From Polytrichum commune (Eukaryota; Streptophyta; Polytrichopsida; Polytrichales; Polytrichaceae), in contig OX485806.1 in NCBI GenBank assembly GCA_950295325.1, forward strand, positions 22,506,001 to 22,570,000: a stretch of 64,000 bases of DNA. The letters run 5' to 3'. The translations under genes and the position numbers were made by a program. Shown piece after piece: positions 58,381 through 64,000 of the stretch (position 1 is the first letter of the stretch; every line of letters starts with the position of its first letter). Under the pieces are notes generated by a model that worked only from the letters and a program-made list of their open reading frames with translations, made no database searches and was not told the origin of the DNA.

Positions 58381-61300
58381 TCAGATCTTCATTGTACCTT
58401 TGAGAATGAATGTTTTCAAATTCTTCTTGTTAACCTGTACAATACATTGCACCGAGATCAGGGAGCTTTTCGAGGCGCTGGACATGAGATTTACCCATAG
58501 TTTCTGAGTCAAACTCTGGGCGGCGAGTTTGCCAAAACATGAGTTTGAGAGAGCTTATGCATAAGTCACCCAATTTTTCTTAAGGCATAAATTAACATGC
58601 TAAAAGTGTGGGGCCGGACTATTAAAACATGCTTTCGAAGGTAGATTGGTCTTAATTGGTTACTATTTCCAACTTGTCCACTTTTCCTAGGATATGAAAA
58701 CACGACATTGATACAAGATGGTTAGCGAATCCAATTCGAGGCTATAGGCATTTTACTCTCACGAGTGTTTTATTCATCATCAAAGTGAAGATTCTCGTGC
58801 TTGTTAAATGGTCATATACGTTCCCCAAATTTTATTGACTATTAAGCCTATAATGGTTACAATATTTTGAGCATACAATCCAATCTCTTTCAAACAATTG
58901 TCTTTATGGTATCCGATTTTGGAGCCACACCTAACCACATACCATTCATATATAGGTGTTCGATTACGATAAGTAACCAAATTAGGCACATCAACCTTAA
59001 CTTGTCATACTATGATTGGCAGACCAAGCTAACCTTGCATAGGCCAAGCTGGGATTGGGGTGGCAAGTCCCATGGACTACCCCTATTTTAGATCCCAAAG
59101 TTCTCTAAAAAATTTTGGATTGAAAGAGGAGGTCCACAAAGTTTCATCCAACTTTCAAAATTAGGTTCCAACACAAGATGCTCTTATGAGCCCTTTAGAG
59201 AAAAGTCCCACAAAGAAGTACCAAGCTAAGAGGTTGGTCCCTCTTTGAAGGACTTTGCAAATACCTCTATTGGGTTAGAACTTTAATGCTAGATACTCGA
59301 TCAATTGGTGATATGAATCTATTTGAGAGACATAGTTATGATGTCAACATAAGGTCCATGTGATTTTATTTGTCCAAAGGTTTACAAAATTCTTCAACAT
59401 CAATTGTGCAATCAATGAGGATTCCGCTAATTTTTTTTTTTTGCAAGCCGTGTATGTTATTTTGGAAATGATTGACATCATAACATTGCTCAATGTTCAA
59501 CTCTTATTCTGTGGGCCCTCAAAATATAATAGTCGGATGCTCAAAAAGCTGTGCAAGAAGACTCATGTTCAGACTGAGCTCCCAACATCCCACAAATATA
59601 TTTGGAAGGTCCATTTCAATAAGTAATGTTATGATGTTCCACAAGTGCAAAAGTATTCAAATTGCATTGAGGATAGAGATAAACCTTTCCCATAGGGTTC
59701 CGTGGGAGTGCCTCCCATACTATCAAATGCTGAGGAATCTGTAGACACCAACCAACAAGAATATACCAAAGCATGTCAACATCTCATTTCTTGGATGTAT
59801 GATCTTAAGGACATCTGACAAAAATTGATCAGCTAAAGATAACGATGTGGGGAAAGCTTCCTTTCAGTCATAAAAATCCTCATATTCATCAAGCAGTTAC
59901 CAAAATTAGGTGGCAGATTTCACTAAGAGCATAAGTCATAGCTTAATCCAGATTGGTAGTGTATGTAACACTTGAATCTCGATCAAGTAATGACAATCAC
60001 TGTAGTTTGCTTCAACTAAACCTACATCATTTAATAACATTTTAAAAAGATCTGATACAGATTGATCAGATAAATGATGTGCTGCATGCTATTCCAGTCA
60101 ATCTCAAAATCCCTCATATTCATTGTGCAGTTACTATTATCAGGTGGCAAATTCACTGAAAGTATAAGTCAGCCTAATCTGGATCGGTAGTGTATGTAAC
60201 ACTTGAGCCTTTGATTATGTAATGACATTAAGTCTAGTTTGCTTCAACTAAACCTACATCATTTAATAACATCTCAAGAAGATCTGTTACAGACCAATCA
60301 GCTAAAGATAATGATGTGCTACAAGCTATTCCAATCAATTCAAAAACCTTCATGTTCATCATGTAATTACTAATATTAAGTAAAAAATTCACATAAGAGT
60401 AAAAGTCATAGCCTAATCGGGATGATATGTTGGTTTAGAGAAAAAAAACACCTTGTAAGGGGCCAGCAGAGGGCCTGCCCATTTACGTAGAGCCTCCAAA
60501 GTGAGAACTGGTTCCCATTTTGCAGCCGCCAAGGCAGCCTTTGATTCATGAGGAACGATAATGGCCGCAATGAGCTCTCCATAGTCCTTGTCAGGAATAC
60601 CCAACACGGCGCACTCTGCTATGACAGGATGCTGCAGATTGAGCCATAGGATTACAAGAGTGCTAATTAGAATGTTGATGTTTATTCAACAGGAAAATAG
60701 ATTAGAGAATTGAGCATGATTACACTTCTTAGGGGTAAAAACCAGTGTTGGTCTGATATCGTCTTTTGTTGATACAATTCAGATGACTATAATGAGGATT
60801 TCTCATTTTTTTTGATACCAATAGGGTATGGGTGTTTTCGATACCATTTGGGTCTACATACCATGCAAGAACCTTAATAACTACGCAGAATCGCCCCAGT
60901 ATCAATATGGTTTAGACTGGTATTGACCCAAATAATAACTTGGGTGTATAAAGATTCTCTCACCTTGACATACCCACCAAATATCAATATTTGACTAGTA
61001 TTATAATTTTGATACCCATGGGTAGGATCTTTGATACCAATATTGATGTTGATTATTGATACCCTGCATTCACCTATATACCATACCAACATTGGCAGAA
61101 ACCAATGTAGGCTGCTTGTACATGTTGTGGCTGGGTATCAATACAATTTTCATGTGGTTCTGGACTACAGGTTACCCATGGGTCTGAAAAGAAGAAATAA
61201 TCGACCAGTACTGACATATGTCATATATAAATATCAAATAGAATGTTGCTATTGATAACCTTCAGTTGTGAAGACGCAAATGTCAACAGTAGATGCCTCT

Positions 61301-63933
61301 GATCTCAAGAGTCAAAACAAGGTTAAATATGATATCATCATTTCCATTCTATTAAGATATTATTGTAAGATGATACTTTTTTTATTTCGATAACTCAGAA
61401 TTGAGGATAACAACAATAGAAATTAATGAGTTGAGATAATTGACTGAGTTGGGGAACTACCAACTATTCTTCCAATATATTCATAAACCCGGCTATGAAA
61501 GGAGTGTTTTTCTAACAAATTCATAACATACTATCATTGACTTCTCCATGACTTTCACAATTTGTAACCATGATAGAAACTTGATAACCAACCAACACTG
61601 GTAGAAACCCATCACTTGAACTGAATAATGTAGATTTGACTTTATTATCATCATGATTTCTGAACCAACAGGGGGTTGAGCCACCCATGCCATTCACATG
61701 CCCTTCACATGCCGACCGCATATTGAATGGCAACTCCAGGACAGAAAATAGCAACCAATGAAACATGTAATTTGCATTCAACCCAGTCATTAAGGAGGCA
61801 AGAATGTATATCAGGATACCTCGAGCAGAACAGCTTCAATTTCGAGAGATGAGATTTTATAGCCCCCTGACTTAATTATGTCCACACTTGTCCCTGTAGT
61901 GAAACAATGGCAGTTGAAATCTGATACTCTATTCACCACTTCCTAAGTGCCAATACATAGATTTCTCATGCAAAATCCAGAAATTTGGGGTACACCAAAC
62001 AAAGGAAGGTAAGCTAGGAGATTAGAAAGCAAAAATACCAAACAAAGGATTCTCACAGAAGCACCAAGGACACAAGTCATTGGCATAACGATTCTAGCAC
62101 TTTCAGAGGTTGATGAGAAATAGGGTCCATTGTATACATACGTCCAAGAATTTTGTAATATCCATTTTCTCTAGTAACTGTGTCCCCAGTTTCGAAGAAT
62201 CCATCATCCCTGAAAGATTGACTTGTAATCTGCCAAACCCAAGTCCCCAATGGTGTTCATAAGAAAATAAAAGTTACATCCACCCTACCATAAACCACAA
62301 TGAGCTGCATATTTATTTCAGGCCTATTGAATTTCAAGAGATTTTTATTGTGTACCTGTGGTAATCTCCAATATTCATGAAACATTCCAGGACTCTTAAT
62401 GCACAGATTTCCAATACCCTCATCACTCTCCTCATCTTCTTCGATCAGCACCTGAAATCATTTACACACAGGAATTTTACTCAAGTTACTCTTTGCAACT
62501 TCAAGAAGAGGCAAGATTGAACTGTCAATAATAATTTAGCTATAGAGATTTCTCCAAACCTTCTTCTAATAACATAAATTTGGACCAGATGGGTCACTGC
62601 ATAGTGAAGGAGTGGATACAATTTAGTAAAATCTATCTCAAAGATAACAAAATGAATCAAAATTATCAACCTCAATGCCAGGTAAAGGCTCCCCAACAAA
62701 ACCTGGCCTCCTCTCACCACTAAGAGGATTCGACAGTGCCATGCCAAACTGCAAAAAGAATGGGCAATGTTATATTCCTTTGTTAGGAGCCACGAAGCAC
62801 ATAAAGCTTCATGGTGGATTAGAAGCAACAGTATAGTATAAGTCTGTCACACTCAAGAGATAAGAACACGATTACAAGGGGTCAAATAAACATCACGACA
62901 CTACATGATAGACATATTTCACATTAAAAGAGCACTGTAGTAATTGAATAAAATCAAAATAAGGCCTAACCCTCAGAGACTAAGGAATTATTCCATATTA
63001 CCTCAGTCATTCCATAACGTTCGAGAAGGCGATGGCCTGTTACATTCTCCCATTTCTCCATCACTGGTTGTGGGAGTGCTGACGATCCACACATCTGGTG
63101 CCAACAAACCAATATTGTCACTTAAAACACTGTGCTGGATTTTGCTTTGTTATTGGGCGGGCTTTTTTGTCCTGAATTCCCACCTTATTCAGGGCATAGC
63201 AATACAGCAAGACCAGGGCATTATGTGGGCACATAATGCGGCCGGCTCAAAATCCAGCATTGGGTTTTAAGTAGGGCAGGACCTTGCAAAGCGGGCTTCC
63301 TGCCCTCAAGGCAAGGCCCTTCATTTCTGGAAAGCCCTCCCCTTAGGGCATTACCTTATGCTTACATATCCTGAACAATAGACAATATTCTAAAGGGCAA
63401 CCTTTTAGAAATCCTTTACACTACAAAGGTGGTTGTGGTTGTGATTGTGATTGTGATTTACCACCACAATCAACCACAACTATAGTTTTTGTCATTCACA
63501 CTTCCTGTGGTGCAAATCCTTGTGGTTGTGGGTGATGGTGGGATCAGATTTCCAGATCGCAATCTATCAATGGTCTAGGCTCTTGGACTCGAGAGGAGAC
63601 CACTATCTGTATTTATTTATCCTTGTTGGCCTTGGTTGTAGGGCTGAAGTTGTTGCCTCCTCAACTTTCTTACTGGTCCTTGACTTTGAAGCTCTCTAGT
63701 GGTGCCACATGAGCACAAACAACCACTCAGAATCCTAAGTTTGATGGGGTAGAGGGTGGTTAAGGTTATGGTTAGCATTGATTATGCCTTTTCCATGGAA
63801 ATAGAACCAAAGAAAGTAAACCACAAAAATTTACCATAAGGCGCAACTTGGTAGCAGCCAAGGAATACTCTTTCTGGTCCTCCTCATCCAGGAGGTCATA
63901 CCCTTGAAGGAGTCGCACATAAATTGTTGGCAC
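58381..63933 (-). CDS. AAE13: Malonyl-CoA synthetase (AAE13/ACSF3 type), C-terminal half, 9 exons, 5' part outside window
   Basis: Acyl-activating enzyme converting malonate, ATP and CoA to malonyl-CoA; in Arabidopsis AAE13 acts in cytosol and mitochondria. Exons in transcript order: 63933-63835, 63094-63002, 62748-62671, 62451-62356, 62229-62142, 61893-61820, 60631-60452, 59738-59685, 58434-58381 (stop TGA at 58383-58381). All phases join, giving 271 residues, about half the usual 540-600. Visible motifs: [32 protein letters not shown] (YGxTE adenylate motif); [29 protein letters not shown]; and the C-terminal [13 protein letters not shown] with the lysine of the adenylation step. Introns are 112-1250 bp; the largest lie near the 3' end and carry repeats. 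No defect was seen. Family assignment is from remembered conservation. Confidence 0.93.
58634..58990. repeat. Dispersed repeat family D, copy 3, in the last AAE13 intron
   Basis: AAGGTAGATTGGTCTTAATT, GGTTACTATTTCCAACTTG, ATACAAGATGGTTAGCGAAT, TCATCATCAAAGTGAAGATT and TTTTGAGCATACAATCCAAT follow the family order (compare 30068-30490 and 44148-44480). It lies within the 1250-bp intron 59684-58435 and does not touch splice sites. Confidence 0.65.
59815..60415. repeat. Tandem duplication, about 235-bp unit, 2.5 copies, in AAE13 intron
   Basis: The order TCATATTCATC.(A/T)G.GCAGTTAC, GGTGGCA(G/A)ATT(T)CACT, GGTAGTGTATGTAACACTTG, TTTGCTTCAACTAAACCTAC, ATCATTTAATAACAT occurs at about 59880-60040 and again at 60115-60270. 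A third partial copy begins near 60345. It is non-coding, within the intron 60451-59739. Confidence 0.85.
60874..61090 (-). repeat. Single copy of the element that forms the 48-kb 69-bp array
   Basis: On the minus strand, GGTATCAAAATTATAATACT, TTGATATTTGGTGGGTATGT and CAAGGTGAGAGAATCTTTAT match the 69-bp monomer plus its right flank at 48.24-48.84 kb. It lies in the AAE13 intron 61819-60632. An open frame across it is a by-product of that similarity. Confidence 0.7.
63425..63480. repeat. GTGGTTGTGATT simple repeat with inverse CACAATCAACCAC
   Basis: Run of TGTGRTT-type hexamers (GGTTGTGGTTGTGATTGTGA) followed at once by its imperfect reverse complement (CCACCACAATCAACCACAAC), so it can fold back. 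It lies in the AAE13 intron 63834-63095. Confidence 0.7.
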
Positions 63934-64000
63934 CTGCATCCAACATAAAGGTTAATTAAGGGGACAAATATTGCTTGCAGTCAACTATTGTATCCTGGAG

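Noticed and set aside
58437-58545. Minus-strand open frame with [31 protein letters not shown] directly before the last AAE13 exon
   Set aside because: It looks protein-like and contains MGK, but it overlaps the acceptor region, is out of frame with the exon VNKKNL, and the exon itself is better supported by phase and family conservation.
1-64000. tRNA, rRNA or organelle-derived insertions
   Set aside because: I saw no cloverleaf with A/B boxes, no rRNA-like conserved cores and no recognisable plastid or mitochondrial gene; without a covariance-model scan small RNAs cannot be fully excluded.

Overview
The window is nuclear DNA of a land plant. Both genes are split by GT-AG introns and encode proteins conserved across land plants. 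Between them lie about 47 kb filled mostly with small non-autonomous DNA elements, satellites and simple repeats. Introns are short to medium (about 120-1250 bp). I see no LTR retrotransposon gag/pol. Together these weakly suggest a non-flowering plant (bryophyte or lycophyte), but the species cannot be fixed from the sequence alone.

Left end (1-11300, minus strand): 13 coding exons of a VARICOSE/EDC4 homologue, the scaffold of the mRNA decapping complex. The WD40 region, the Ser/Gly/His-rich linker and the helical C-terminal domain are all visible. The last few codons run off position 1, and the extreme N-terminus (10640-11013) could not be resolved. Several introns carry foldback or MITE-like insertions and a three-copy tandem duplication.

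Middle (11300-58000): no host gene that I can support. Found here are a pogo/Tigger-type Tc1-mariner element with a truncated but open transposase (22474-24259); a hAT element with perfect 18-bp TIRs and an 8-bp target duplication (55841-57442); MITE families (TTAGTG-type with TA flanks, a 'CTCTCATTCATCC' family, and a 410-510 bp family beginning GGGCCAC in four copies); a roughly 177-bp satellite with palindromic arms (38045-39190); a 69-bp array (48243-48795); and a dispersed AACCGGTT-rich module. That module lies directly upstream of VARICOSE and recurs as a 205-bp tandem triplication at 39.8-40.5 kb. Poly-G/poly-C tracts of 12-30 bases are strikingly frequent.

Right end (58381-64000, minus strand): the nine 3'-terminal coding exons of a malonyl-CoA synthetase (AAE13/ACSF3 type). 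Its 5' half lies beyond the window edge.

The two host genes share an orientation but no evident function: one acts in mRNA turnover, the other in malonate activation for fatty-acid metabolism. Exon borders were derived by eye from splice signals, reading phase and recollected family conservation, not by alignment software.
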